Assembly: GCF_009765755.1 (NCBI RefSeq)
Contig: NZ_LMUV01000011.1
Location: forward strand, 1,328,890 to 1,392,889
Source of the DNA: Rhodanobacter sp. L36
Lineage (GTDB): Bacteria > Pseudomonadota > Gammaproteobacteria > Xanthomonadales > Rhodanobacteraceae
Length of the DNA stretch: 64,000 nucleotides
Direction: 5' to 3'
Each line of letters opens with the position of its first letter. The stretch's first letter is position 1. Both the position numbers and the translations under genes were made by a program. Shown here in pieces: positions 25,739 to 35,158 of the stretch. Below the pieces are notes generated by a model, which saw only the letters and a program-made list of their open reading frames with translations, ran no database searches and had not been told where the DNA came from.

Positions 25739-28546
25739 TCATCCTGCGACGATGTTGACGATCTTGCCCGGAACCACAATGACCTTGCGCACGCTGAGGC
25801 CTTCAAGAAAGTGCACCACTTGCGGCTGCGCCAACGCGAGCTGCTCGGCCTCTTCCTTCGCGGCGTTCGCCGCCACTTCGATGGTAGCGCGCAACTTGCC
25901 GTTGATCTGCACCGCCAGCGTGAGCGTATCGCGTACCAGCGCCGACGCATCCGGCTGCGGCCAGGGCTGATCCTCCAGCACGCTTTCCGCATGGCCCAGC
26001 ACTTGCCAAAGCGCATGGGCGATGTGCGGCACCACCGGGTTGAGCAGCAGCACCATCGATTCCAGTGCTTCGTGGCGCACGGCGCGGCCCTGGTCGCTCT
26101 GATCACTGAACTTGTTCAGCGCGTTCAACAGTTCCATCAGCGAGGCGATGGCCGTATTGAACGCATGACGCCGACCGAAGTCGTCGCCGACTTTCTGGAT
26201 GGTTTCATGCAACTGGCGACGCAGGGTTTTCTGACCGGCATCCAACACAGCGGAATCCACGATCGGATGATCCCGATTCGCCGCATGCGTCGTCACTTCG
26301 CGCCAGAAGCGCTTGAGGAAACGGAACATGCCTTCGACGCCGGCTTCGTTCCACTCCAGCGACTGCTCCGGCGGCGCGGCGAACATCGAGAACAACCGCA
26401 CGGTATCGGCGCCGTACTTGCCGATCATCGTCTGCGGATCGATGCCGTTGTTCTTCGACTTGGACATCTTTTCTGTCGGGCCGATCTGCACCGGCTGGCC
26501 GTCGGATTTCAACTTCGCGCCGATCACTCGCGCACGCTCGTCGCGCTCGAGTTCCACGTCGGCCGGATTAATCCAGTCCTTCGAACCATCGGCGTTGTCG
26601 CGGTAAAACGTTTCGGCGATCACCATGCCCTGGCACAGCAGATTGGTCGCCGGCTCATCCGACTTCACCAGCCCTTCGTCGCGCAGCAGCTTGTGATAGA
26701 AACGGAAGTACAGCAGGTGCAGGATCGCGTGCTCGATGCCGCCGATGTACTGGTCGACCGGCAGCCAGTAATTGGCGCGCTCGTCGACTTGCGTGGATGC
26801 GCCGGGGCTGGTGTAGCGCGCGTAATACCAGCTCGATTCCATGAACGTGTCGAACGTATCCGTCTCGCGTTCGGCCGCGCCGCCGCAGGTCGGACACGTG
26901 GTCTTGCGCCACTCGGGGTCGGCCTTGATCGGCGATTGCACGCTGCCGACTTTCGAATACGCGTCGGCCACGTCTTCGGGCAGGATCACCGGCAGCTGGT
27001 CCTCGGGCACTGGCACGTCGCCGCACGTCGCGCAGCGAATCACCGGAATCGGGCAGCCCCAATAACGCTGGCGGCTCACGCCCCAGTCGCGCAGGCGGAA
27101 GTTGACGCGACGCTCGCCACGCGCATCCGCTTCAAAGCGTTTCGCCAGTGCGTCCAGCGCCTGCTGGAAATCGAGGCCGTCGTACTCGCCAGAGTTCACC
27201 AGCCAGCCGCGTTCGGTGTATGCGCCTTCTTGCTGGATGCGCTGCTCGAAGTCCTCGATCATGCGTACCGCCGAGGCGGTCTCGAACGTATCGATCCTGC
27301 CACCGTCGAGCGCCGCGCTCATCGCATCGTTGCCTGCGCCCGACGAGAGATCGCGGCGAATTTCCCCCAGCGCATCGAGCACGCTGCGATCGACGATCAC
27401 CATGCGGATCGGCAGGCTGTAGCGTCTGGCGAATTCCCAGTCGCGCTGGTCATGCGCTGGCACCGCCATCACCGCGCCGGTGCCGTAATTCATCAGCACG
27501 AAATTCGCCACGTAGATCGGCAGCTCTTCACCACTGATCGGATGGATGGCGTGCAGGCCCGTGTCCATACCGCGCTTTTCCTGCGTCTCCAGTTCCGCTT
27601 CGGAAACACCGCCCTGGCGCAGCTCGGCGATGAAATCCGCCAGTATCGGTTTGCTTTTCGCCGCGCGCAGCGCGAGCGGATGCTCCGCAGCGACGGACAA
27701 AAAGGTCACGCCCATCAACGTGTCGGGACGCGTGGTGAACACTGTGATCGGATCGACCGCCTGGCCATCGGCGTCGTTCACGTCGAAACGAATTTCCAGC
27801 CCTTCGCTGCGACCGATCCAGTTGCGCTGCATCGTCTTGACCGCGTCGGGCCAGCCCGGCAGCGTGTCCAGTCCGTCGAGTAGTTCCTGCGCGTAGTCGG
27901 TGATCTTGAGGAACCACTGCGGAATCTCGCGCTTCTCCACCACCGCGCCGGTGCGCCAGCCGCGGCCGTCGATCACCTGCTCGTTTGCCAGCACGGTCTG
28001 GTCGACCGGGTCCCAGTTCACCACCGCGTTGCGGCGGTAGGCCAGGCCTTTCTTCATCAACCGCACGAACATCCGCTGCTCGTGCACGTAGTACTCGGGA
28101 CGGCAGGTGGCGAACTCGCGCGACCAGTCGATCGCGTAGCCCATCGACTGCAACTGCGTGCGCATGTGCTCGATGTTGGCGTAGGTCCACTTGGCCGGCG
28201 CGGTCTTGTTCTTGATCGCGGCGTTTTCGGCGGGCAGGCCAAACGCATCCCAGCCCATCGGCTGCAGCACGTTACGACCGTTCATGCGCTGGTAGCGGCT
28301 GATCACGTCGCCGATGGTGTAGTTGCGCACGTGGCCCATGTGCAATGCGCCCGACGGATAGGGCAGCATCGAAAGGCAATAGAACTTCGGGCGGGAGTCG
28401 TCCTCCTTCACCTCATACGCGTGTTGCGCAGTCCAGTAGCTTTGCGCGGTCGCTTCCAGCGACTGTGGCCGGTACTGCCCGGTGGCGTCGGCCTGTTCGG
28501 CGACGTCGCCCGTTGCGGTCGAGCCTGAGAATGGTGTGTCCTGCAT
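25739..28546 (-). CDS. leuS: Leucyl-tRNA synthetase with extra editing-region segment
   Basis: 935 residues against about 860 in E. coli. It charges tRNA-Leu. The HIGH-type motif is LHMGH (68-72) and the KMSKS motif is at 693-697. The CP1 editing domain spans about 250-390. Two differences explain the length: an N-terminal extension of about 22 residues before [15 protein letters not shown], and an extra segment of about 50 residues (about 385-440) between the editing domain and the return to the core at [14 protein letters not shown]. Zinc-type CATCG and CPTCGG pairs are present. The start at 28546 is an ATG; a shorter form starting nearer QYRP would need a non-ATG codon. Confidence 0.97.
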   Translation of the reverse strand: MQDTPFSGSTATGDVAEQADATGQYRPQSLEATAQSYWTAQHAYEVKEDDSRPKFYCLSMLPYPSGALHMGHVRNYTIGDVISRYQRMNGRNVLQPMGWDAFGLPAENAAIKNKTAPAKWTYANIEHMRTQLQSMGYAIDWSREFATCRPEYYVHEQRMFVRLMKKGLAYRRNAVVNWDPVDQTVLANEQVIDGRGWRTGAVVEKREIPQWFLKITDYAQELLDGLDTLPGWPDAVKTMQRNWIGRSEGLEIRFDVNDADGQAVDPITVFTTRPDTLMGVTFLSVAAEHPLALRAAKSKPILADFIAELRQGGVSEAELETQEKRGMDTGLHAIHPISGEELPIYVANFVLMNYGTGAVMAVPAHDQRDWEFARRYSLPIRMVIVDRSVLDALGEIRRDLSSGAGNDAMSAALDGGRIDTFETASAVRMIEDFEQRIQQEGAYTERGWLVNSGEYDGLDFQQALDALAKRFEADARGERRVNFRLRDWGVSRQRYWGCPIPVIRCATCGDVPVPEDQLPVILPEDVADAYSKVGSVQSPIKADPEWRKTTCPTCGGAAERETDTFDTFMESSWYYARYTSPGASTQVDERANYWLPVDQYIGGIEHAILHLLYFRFYHKLLRDEGLVKSDEPATNLLCQGMVIAETFYRDNADGSKDWINPADVELERDERARVIGAKLKSDGQPVQIGPTEKMSKSKNNGIDPQTMIGKYGADTVRLFSMFAAPPEQSLEWNEAGVEGMFRFLKRFWREVTTHAANRDHPIVDSAVLDAGQKTLRRQLHETIQKVGDDFGRRHAFNTAIASLMELLNALNKFSDQSDQGRAVRHEALESMVLLLNPVVPHIAHALWQVLGHAESVLEDQPWPQPDASALVRDTLTLAVQINGKLRATIEVAANAAKEEAEQLALAQPQVVHFLEGLSVRKVIVVPGKIVNIVAG

Positions 28547-28651
28547 GATTCCGACGCCGTAATGCGGTTGGCGCAGCGCGATGACAACCGGCTGCAGTGA
28601 ACTGCGCAGACTAGCCCAGCGCAGCCCGGGCGCCAAGCCTGAACCGGCCCG

Positions 28652-29272
28652 TCAAGGGACCGGGCAAACCGCCGCCTGCCCGTTGCCGAGCGACCTCGCC
28701 GCTACCGCGATCTGCCCGGCCAGTTCCGCCAACGCACGCTGATGACCCTGAACCAATGCGTCGTAACCCGGGCCGACCGTCTTGTTGATGCGGCTGCTGC
28801 AGGCGATGCCGTTTTCGTGCTCGCCGTGCATCACGCGCAGGCTCCAGCTCGCTTCGATCAGCGCGTAACTACCGGGTTGCGAATCGAAGCGGCGCACATC
28901 CAGCTTGATCCGCAACAGCGGCTTGTCGTTGCCCGGCAGGCTGCTCACGTCCTGGGCGTGGAGTTCACGTGACAGGTCAGCCGACATCGCGCCGCGGACT
29001 TCATCGCCGAGCGGCGCGATCCAGCGTTCGCCGTCGAGCAATGCCACGCCCTGCCCGCCTTCGCGCACCACCAGCTGCGGCTGGTCCACCTGCGGCGGCA
29101 CGCTCACAGCCAGCAATTCAAACGGCATCGACGGGCCGCTGGCCGCTGCAGCCGATTCGCCGATATCACCGGCCGGCGGAATCAGCGTGTAGTAATGCAG
29201 TGGTGCCGAGGCGCAGGCGACCAGCGTCAGCGCGGTCGCCAAGGTCCAAAGGCGCAGTCCGGTCCGAATCAT
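28652..29272 (-). CDS. pqiC: Intermembrane transport lipoprotein PqiC
   Basis: 206 residues. The signal peptide ends in the lipobox LVAC (Cys about residue 20) followed by ASAPLHYYTL, the standard start of mature PqiC (DUF330/ABC-type auxiliary lipoprotein). It would sit on the inner leaflet of the outer membrane and cap the PqiB tube for lipid transfer. Its ATG overlaps the pqiB stop (ATGA). Confidence 0.92.
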   Translation of the reverse strand: MIRTGLRLWTLATALTLVACASAPLHYYTLIPPAGDIGESAAAASGPSMPFELLAVSVPPQVDQPQLVVREGGQGVALLDGERWIAPLGDEVRGAMSADLSRELHAQDVSSLPGNDKPLLRIKLDVRRFDSQPGSYALIEASWSLRVMHGEHENGIACSSRINKTVGPGYDALVQGHQRALAELAGQIAVAARSLGNGQAAVCPVP

Positions 29273-30984
29273 GGTTGACTCCTTTGCGGCGTTTCGGTGG
29301 CGGGCTTCAGTTCGGCGGGCGCGGCATCGGGGCGACGACCACGGATCAGCGATTCCGGATGGCCGCCCAGATAATCGGTGAGCACGCGCACCGAGCGCGC
29401 CATGCGTTGCAGTTCGCTCAGCGTGCCGCCGAGGTTCTGCTGCAACGGCGAATCGCCGGACAGCGCATCGCTGGCCGTGCCCATGGTTTTCTGCACGCCC
29501 TTCAGCGTGTTCCTGAATTCCGGCAGGGTCTGGCCGTTGACCTGTTTCATGGTGGCGTTGAGCCCGGCCAGCGTCTGGTCGAGGTTACGACCAATGCTGT
29601 CGAACGGAATCTTGTCCACCTTGTCGACGATCTGAGCCAGCTGTTCCTGCAGCTTGTCGAAGCTGCCGGCCACGGTCGGAATGGTGAGAGGACGCGCGTT
29701 CGGATCGAACGACACCGACGGCGTATGCGGCACGAAATCGAGCGATACATACAGCTGGCCAGTCAACAGATTGCCGGTACGTGCCTGCGCGCGCAGACCG
29801 TGATCAACCAGACGGCCCATCAGCTGCGAGAGATCGGGGTTCTCGCCATGCGCCTTGGCGAGGCTTTCCAGTTTGTCGTACGCGCCGCCAAGGCGTTGCG
29901 GATAGACCACCGCGCCCACGATCACCGGGAAACGCTGCTGGCTTTCGTCGTAATCGAGGTTGATCGACACGACCTTGCCGATGTTGATGCCGAGGAATTC
30001 CACCGGTGCATCCACCGCCATGCCCCGCACCGACTGCTCGAAACGCATGCGGATGTAATGCGCCTCGCCATCGGGCGGCGCCATCGCCGTGGTTTCGTCG
30101 CCGAACAGTTGATAGCTGGTGTTCTCCGGTGCCGGCGTGCTGTCGTGCGGACCGCGCGGATCCTGGAACGCGATGCCGCCGGCGAGTACCGACGCGAGCG
30201 ATTGCGTGTTCACCTTCAGTCCGTTGGCACCGAGCGAGAGATCGACACCACTGGCATTCCAGAACCGCGAGGCCGTGGTGACATAGCGGTCATTCGGGCC
30301 ATCGACGAAGAACTGCAGCGATACGCCCTTGCCGTCCTTGTCCAACTGGTAAGACACCACGCGGCCGACCTGGATGCGCCGGTAGTAAACCGGCGAACCG
30401 ATATCCAGCGAGCCGAGATCGTCCGCATGCAGCATGAAGCTACGACCGGGTGAGCCATGGTTCACCGCCGGTGGCGTTTCCAGGCCCGTGAACCTGTCTT
30501 CCGCGTCGCTTGAGTCGCCCACATCAACGCCGATGAAGGCGCCGGAAAGCAGCGTGTCGATGCCCGATACGCCGCCCAATCCAATGCGCGGACGCACCAC
30601 CCAGAAACGCGTGTCCTTGACCGCGAAACTCTCGGCACTTTTCTCCAGCGCGACGCCGACCAGTACGTGGTTGCGATCATCGCTCAGATGGATCTTGTCG
30701 ACCTTGCCGATCACCACGTTCTTGTATTTCACCGGCGTCTTGCCGGCGTCCAGCCCTTCGGCACTTTCAAAGCTGATGGTGATGTGCGGCCCGGCCTGCA
30801 ACCGGTTGCTGACCACCAGCGATAAACCCACCAGCGCGGCGAGCGCCGGCACCAGCCAGATCAGCGAAGCATTGAAACGCCGGTGCCGGATGACCGGTTT
30901 GGGCAACTCGTCCCGCGGCAATTCGTCTCGCGGCGGCTCATCGCCTGCCGGAAGATTCGGATCGGTGCTGTGGTCGTCACTCAT
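29269..30984 (-). CDS. pqiB: Intermembrane transport protein PqiB (three MCE domains)
   Basis: 571 residues. A charged N-terminus precedes one membrane helix (about residues 38-58), then three MCE domains, recognisable by ITISFESAEGLDAGKTPVKY, DLGSLDIGSPVYYRRIQVG and GMAVDAPVEFLGINIGKV. A helical C-terminus follows (about 440-540), which forms the needle in the E. coli homologue. It bridges the periplasm for phospholipid transport. I chose the ATG at 30984, which has an agggaaa site; an ATG five codons earlier is possible. It overlaps the second pqiA gene by 8 bp. Confidence 0.94.
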   Translation of the reverse strand: MSDDHSTDPNLPAGDEPPRDELPRDELPKPVIRHRRFNASLIWLVPALAALVGLSLVVSNRLQAGPHITISFESAEGLDAGKTPVKYKNVVIGKVDKIHLSDDRNHVLVGVALEKSAESFAVKDTRFWVVRPRIGLGGVSGIDTLLSGAFIGVDVGDSSDAEDRFTGLETPPAVNHGSPGRSFMLHADDLGSLDIGSPVYYRRIQVGRVVSYQLDKDGKGVSLQFFVDGPNDRYVTTASRFWNASGVDLSLGANGLKVNTQSLASVLAGGIAFQDPRGPHDSTPAPENTSYQLFGDETTAMAPPDGEAHYIRMRFEQSVRGMAVDAPVEFLGINIGKVVSINLDYDESQQRFPVIVGAVVYPQRLGGAYDKLESLAKAHGENPDLSQLMGRLVDHGLRAQARTGNLLTGQLYVSLDFVPHTPSVSFDPNARPLTIPTVAGSFDKLQEQLAQIVDKVDKIPFDSIGRNLDQTLAGLNATMKQVNGQTLPEFRNTLKGVQKTMGTASDALSGDSPLQQNLGGTLSELQRMARSVRVLTDYLGGHPESLIRGRRPDAAPAELKPATETPQRSQP

Positions 30985-31630
30985 GGGTTTCCCTGCCATC
31001 CCAGATCAAACGAGGGTCGAACGTCATCGAAGCGAACATGGTCAATACCACGGTGAGGCCGAAAAAGATCACGCCGGGCAACGGCTCGACCAGGCTCAGC
31101 ACATTGAAACGCACCAGTGCCGTCAGCAACGACACCACGAACACATCCAGCATCGACCAGTAACCGATCAGCTCCACCAGCCGGTAAAGCTTGGCGCGCT
31201 GCGGCCGCGCCCAGTCGGTGCCGCGCTGGCTGGTGATCAGCAACGTGCCCAGCACGAGGAATTTGAGCATGGGCACCACGATGCTTGCCGTGAAAACGAT
31301 GACCGCCAGATCCGGCGAGCCTTTCGTCCACAACTCCACCACGCCGCTGAGGATGGTGTTGTCGTCGATGTCGTTGAGGCTGGCCGTGCGCATGATCGGC
31401 ATCAGGTTCGCCGGGATGTACATCATGAAAGCGGCTATCAGCAGCGCCCAACTGCGCGAATAACTCGCTGCCTTGCGCCGGTGCAGTGCAGAGCCGCAGC
31501 GTGGACAGGTCGCCACATCGCCATGCCCGGCGTGGTCGGGATGATCGTGGTCGAACGGGTCGCTCGACACCAGCCGGCAGACATGGCAGCCGATTACGCC
31601 CAGATCACTTGCGCGTGGAAGCGCGCTCAC
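30977..31630 (-). CDS. pqiA: PqiA-like membrane protein, second half-size copy
   Basis: 217 residues. It starts with GTG, whose last two bases overlap the preceding stop (GTGA). The N-terminal zinc-ribbon-like part has CHVC and CPRCGS pairs. Four membrane helices follow, with AAFMMYIPANLMPIM and GYWSMLDVFVVSLLTALVRF, both PqiA hallmarks. E. coli PqiA is one protein of about 417 residues holding two such halves; here they are separate genes. It acts with PqiB and PqiC in envelope lipid trafficking. Confidence 0.92.
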   Translation of the reverse strand: MSALPRASDLGVIGCHVCRLVSSDPFDHDHPDHAGHGDVATCPRCGSALHRRKAASYSRSWALLIAAFMMYIPANLMPIMRTASLNDIDDNTILSGVVELWTKGSPDLAVIVFTASIVVPMLKFLVLGTLLITSQRGTDWARPQRAKLYRLVELIGYWSMLDVFVVSLLTALVRFNVLSLVEPLPGVIFFGLTVVLTMFASMTFDPRLIWDGRETHE

Positions 31631-32244
31631 GCGGGTTTCTCCGACGTGAGTTCCCACAGCGAACGCAGGTCGACGCTGGCGAACACAGTGATCAGCAGTG
31701 TCAGCACCGCGTACGCATAGATGCCCGGCTCGGCGATCACGTCGAAATACACACGCGCCTTGACGATCGCCACCAGCGCGCCAAGCACGAACACTTCGCT
31801 CATCGTCCACGGGCCCACGTAATGCAGCGTCACCATCATCGGCACGAAGCCCGGCGCACGCCGACCGCTGCGCGCGAACAGCAGCAGCCATCCGATCGAG
31901 ATCATCTTGACGAGCGGGAAAAAGAACAGCGTCGCGGCCGCCAGCACCGAAACGACTTTCGCGTCCTGCTGCCACATCGCAATGATCGTGCCCCACAACG
32001 TGGCACTGTTCTCCTGCCCGTTGAGTCCGAGCGTGACGATCGGCCAGATGTTGGCCTGCACGAACATGATCATCGCCGTCAGCACCAGCGCGAGCATCGC
32101 GTTGCGACTCAACCCGTGATGACGTTCGAGAATCGCCTGGCAGCGCGCGCACTTGGCCACGTCGCCACGGGTCAGCACACGTCGGCGATACACCGTGTCG
32201 CAGTGCTCGCAGATCATCAGCGCATCGTGTGGAGTCGTGCTCAT
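31627..32244 (-). CDS. pqiA: PqiA-like membrane protein, first half-size copy
   Basis: 205 residues. The N-terminus holds CEHCDTVYRRR and CARCQA metal-binding pairs. Four helices follow, with VLTAMIMFVQANIWPIVTLGL and YVGPWTMSEVFVLGALVAIVKARVYFDV, the equivalent of the first PqiA half. It is the first gene of the pqiA1-pqiA2-pqiB-pqiC operon. The ATG at 32244 gives a compact N-terminus; an ATG 12 codons upstream is possible. cnoX is divergent from it, and both promoters must lie within about 130 bp. Confidence 0.92.
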   Translation of the reverse strand: MSTTPHDALMICEHCDTVYRRRVLTRGDVAKCARCQAILERHHGLSRNAMLALVLTAMIMFVQANIWPIVTLGLNGQENSATLWGTIIAMWQQDAKVVSVLAAATLFFFPLVKMISIGWLLLFARSGRRAPGFVPMMVTLHYVGPWTMSEVFVLGALVAIVKARVYFDVIAEPGIYAYAVLTLLITVFASVDLRSLWELTSEKPA

Positions 32245-32380
32245 GCGACCGTGTGGATTCCCTGGCTTGCCATCGGTCATTCTCGCAAATCTGCAGTGCC
32301 CGCGCTGAACTGCACGCGACCGCTTGATATGCTGATCCGATGCCCTGACCTGAAGGGTCATTCGACTCATGGAGCTTGAC

Positions 32381-33247
32381 GTGACTGACACCGCCATCAC
32401 ATCGCATGTGTTCGACGTGGAGCAGGAGACTTTCGAGACCGATGTCTTGCAAGCCTCGCTGACTACGCCGGTCCTGGTCGATTTCTGGGCCAGCTGGTGC
32501 GAACCGTGCAAAACGCTCGGACCGATGCTGGAAAAACTCACCGCCGAATATCACGGTGCATTTCGCCTGGGCAAGGTCGACGTCGACAAGCAGCAGGAAC
32601 TCGCCAGTATGTTCGGCATTCGCAGCATTCCGACTGTCATGTTGGTAAAAGACGGCCAGGTACTCGATGGTTTCGCCGGTGCGCTACCCGAAGGCCAGCT
32701 GCGCGAATTCCTCTCTCGCCATGTGCAGCCACTGGAAGCGCCAGTGGAAGAAGTGGTCGAGGAACCGGTAAAGGAAACACCCGAACAAGCCATCGGCCGC
32801 CTGCAACAGGCCATCGCAATGGAGCCGGACAAGGCCGAGCTCAAACTCGACCTTGCCGTGGCGTTGATGCGCGCCGGCCAGATCAGTGCAGCCGAAGCGG
32901 AACTCGACGCGCTGCCGATCAACCTCGCCACCGACGCGCGCGCGCAACGCCTGCGCAGCGAACTGGAACTTGCCCACGCTCTGAAAGACGCGCCGCCATT
33001 GCCCGAATTGCAGCGACGCGTGCAGGCGGACGATACGGATTGGGAAGCGCGCGATTGGCTCGGCGTGCGCTTGTTGCTGGAAGGCGACGCTGTCGCCGGA
33101 CTCGATCAGTTCCTTGCGATCCTGCAGCGCAACCGCGCGTGGAACGAGGGTCAGGCAAAGAAACGTTTGCTCGCTGCGTTCGCCACGCTCGACGATGCAG
33201 AACTTGTCGGCCGCTATCGCCGCAAGATGGCCTCGTTGCTGTTTTGA
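32381..33247 (+). CDS. cnoX: Thioredoxin-TPR co-chaperone/chaperedoxin CnoX (YbbN)
   Basis: 288 residues from the chosen GTG start. An N-terminal thioredoxin domain has the active site WASWCEPCK (Cys40 and Cys43), DVDKQQELASMFGIRSIPTVM and the cis-Pro. It is followed by TPR-like helices (about 130-285). The family protects proteins from over-oxidation and hands them to GroEL or DnaK. E. coli CnoX lacks the redox pair; this protein has a full CXXC and is probably redox active. GTG at 32381 has ggag six bases upstream; the ATG at 32369 would add four residues. The next gene overlaps its stop. Confidence 0.9.
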   Translation: MTDTAITSHVFDVEQETFETDVLQASLTTPVLVDFWASWCEPCKTLGPMLEKLTAEYHGAFRLGKVDVDKQQELASMFGIRSIPTVMLVKDGQVLDGFAGALPEGQLREFLSRHVQPLEAPVEEVVEEPVKETPEQAIGRLQQAIAMEPDKAELKLDLAVALMRAGQISAAEAELDALPINLATDARAQRLRSELELAHALKDAPPLPELQRRVQADDTDWEARDWLGVRLLLEGDAVAGLDQFLAILQRNRAWNEGQAKKRLLAAFATLDDAELVGRYRRKMASLLF

Positions 33248-33699
33248 TGAAGGCATCCACGTTCCGTCGTCTGCTCAACCTGTGGCCGCCGTTCCTGTTC
33301 AATTCCATTCGCCTGCAATCGCTCAGCGATGATTACAGCGAGGCGAAAGTTGTATTGCGGTTGCGTCCGTGGAACCGCAACTACGTGCGCAGCCAGTTCG
33401 GCGGCAACCTGTTCGCCATGGCCGATCCGTTCTGGATGCTGCTGGTGATGCACCGGCTCGGCAACGACTACTACGTGTGGGACAAGTCCGGCGCGATCGA
33501 TTTCGTTGCGCCGGGTCGCGCCGATGTCTACGCGCATTTCAAACTCGAAACATCCGTGGTCGATGAATTGCGCGCCGCGGCTGCGAACGGCGAAAAAGTG
33601 CTGCGCTGGTTCGAAACAGACATCGTCACCGCCAGCGGCGAAGTCGTGGCGCGGGTGCGCAAGCAGGTTTACGTGCGGCTGAAACCTCGCGCCCGCTGA
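33247..33699 (+). CDS. DUF4442 hot-dog-fold protein (thioesterase-like)
   Basis: 150 residues. RSQFGGNLFAMADPFWMLL and the long FETDIVTASGEVVARVRKQVYVR strand region fit DUF4442, a hot-dog-fold family related to acyl-CoA thioesterases. No catalytic residue can be assigned with confidence. The start ATG shares a base with the cnoX stop (TGATG), so the pair is translationally coupled. Function unknown; acyl-thioester binding is the family inference. Confidence 0.85.
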   Translation: MKASTFRRLLNLWPPFLFNSIRLQSLSDDYSEAKVVLRLRPWNRNYVRSQFGGNLFAMADPFWMLLVMHRLGNDYYVWDKSGAIDFVAPGRADVYAHFKLETSVVDELRAAAANGEKVLRWFETDIVTASGEVVARVRKQVYVRLKPRAR

Positions 33700-33718
33700 G
33701 CACTTCGCGACGCTGTAG

Positions 33719-34375
33719 TTATTCCTGCTCGAACCGCGCGATGTCACCCGCTGCCGCCTGCGCTCGGCGGATGCTGCTGCCGGTGCTGGTGTGGTCGAGT
33801 TTGCGGGCGAGTGCCGCGCGTTGCGGCTGGCGTGTCCAGCGATGCACCCACCATGTCGCGAGCAGGCCGGCCGCGCCGACCGCGAGCTGAATCCAGATCA
33901 CCGACGGCGCCACCTGCATGATCGCGCCGCGCGTCAGCACCACCAGCAAGGGTGCCGTAAGAAACCACCAAGGCAGGCCCACCACGACGGCGCCGCCGAC
34001 CGCATAAACGCGGCGCAGTTTCAGCAGTTGGCGCTGGATCGTCAGCACCGGCGCGGCGTAATCGATCTGCGCGATATGCCCCTGCACCATCGCGCCGACG
34101 ATGATCAGCCCCAGGCAATAAAGATGCATCACGACACCGGCGATCAGCACCGCCGGATCATGCAGATGCGTCACCCAGATCGGCGCGAACATGCAGATGC
34201 CGGCGATGCCGATCGCCATCTGCAACGCCTGCCCCCACACCAGCGGCCGCAGTCCGCGACGCATCGTGTCCAGCCGGCCATCGCGAAAAATCTGCACGTT
34301 CAATGCATGCTGCTGTTCGAGCCGGTGGTCGAGGGTTTGCCAGGCGAGTTTCATGTCATCGAGTTCCATGGTCAT
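33719..34375 (-). CDS. Membrane protein encoded with ECF sigma factor; candidate anti-sigma factor
   Basis: 218 residues. A cytoplasmic helical N-terminus of about 45 residues (MELDDMKLAWQTLDHRLEQQ) precedes four predicted membrane helices (about 50-70, 80-105, 130-150 and 155-175) and a basic tail. The start overlaps the sigma-factor stop (ATGA). I do not recognise a named family. Position and the soluble N-terminus followed by helices fit an anti-sigma factor, but no ZAS zinc motif (HxxxCxxC) is present. The role is inferred from context only. Confidence 0.7.
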   Translation of the reverse strand: MTMELDDMKLAWQTLDHRLEQQHALNVQIFRDGRLDTMRRGLRPLVWGQALQMAIGIAGICMFAPIWVTHLHDPAVLIAGVVMHLYCLGLIIVGAMVQGHIAQIDYAAPVLTIQRQLLKLRRVYAVGGAVVVGLPWWFLTAPLLVVLTRGAIMQVAPSVIWIQLAVGAAGLLATWWVHRWTRQPQRAALARKLDHTSTGSSIRRAQAAAGDIARFEQE

Positions 34376-34896
34376 GCTCCGGATTCGCCGGCGGTCATCT
34401 GGCCGCGCAGCTTCTGTTTGATGCGGCTGATCTTGGTCGCCACATTGGTTTCGCTGATGCCGAGGATCTCGGCCATCTCGGTGTAATTGCGGTCTTCCAG
34501 ATACAGCAGGATCAACGCGCGATTGAGCGGATCGAGCTGACCGATGAACGCGTAGAGCGCAGTCAGCCGTTCGTCCTGCTCGGCGATCGGGTCGCCACCG
34601 CCAACCGTTTCCAGGTGATGCGTTTCCAGCGGCTCGAAACGATCCGACTCCGGCCGGCGCTCGCGCCGCACCTGCGAGATCGCCACGTTCAACGCGATGC
34701 GATACATCCAGGTGGAAAACTTCGCCCGCGCCGAGTCGTATCCACCGAACGACCGCCACAGCTGCGTGCTGATTTCCTGCACCAGATCATCGCGATCCGC
34801 GGCATTGCGGCTGTAAAGCCCCGCCACCTTGAACACGATGCGCCGATGTTCGTGCAGCAATTCCTCGAATCGCCGCTGTTGCTGCCTGGCTGTCAT
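34372..34896 (-). CDS. ECF-type RNA polymerase sigma factor
   Basis: 174 residues. Region 2 includes RDDLVQEISTQLWRSF and ARAKFSTWMYRIALNVAISQVRR. Region 4 includes LDPLNRALILLYLEDRNYTEMAEILGISETNVATKISRIKQKLR with its helix-turn-helix. The ATG at 34896 lies about ten bases after a strong ggaggga site; a GTG eight codons upstream is less likely. It forms a coupled pair with the following membrane protein. The target promoters and inducing signal are not visible. Confidence 0.92.
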   Translation of the reverse strand: MTARQQQRRFEELLHEHRRIVFKVAGLYSRNAADRDDLVQEISTQLWRSFGGYDSARAKFSTWMYRIALNVAISQVRRERRPESDRFEPLETHHLETVGGGDPIAEQDERLTALYAFIGQLDPLNRALILLYLEDRNYTEMAEILGISETNVATKISRIKQKLRGQMTAGESGA

Positions 34897-35158
34897 GGAC
34901 GTCGTTTCCCTCCGTTCCACCCATGATTCGCAGCGTACGGAAAAAAATCACAGTGCAGTCGGCAGGAACTCCACCCGAGGATGCGAAGCCTCGACGGCAA
35001 GCGCCGCATCGACATGGCGATGCCAGCAGAAGGGTTGCTACGCGGGGCGAATAACAACGCGGAAGTCTATGTGACTGCTTTGGAAATCTCACGAAGCGCA
35101 GTAGTGGCTTCGCTCATGCCGGCGGAGGCTTTTCATGGCGTCCCCGTCGGCACGCCGA

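Noticed and set aside
25724..27883. A 719-codon plus-strand frame antisense to leuS
   Set aside because: It is His/Arg/Gln-rich with no domain, fully antisense to a certain synthetase gene; long antisense frames are expected at this GC content.
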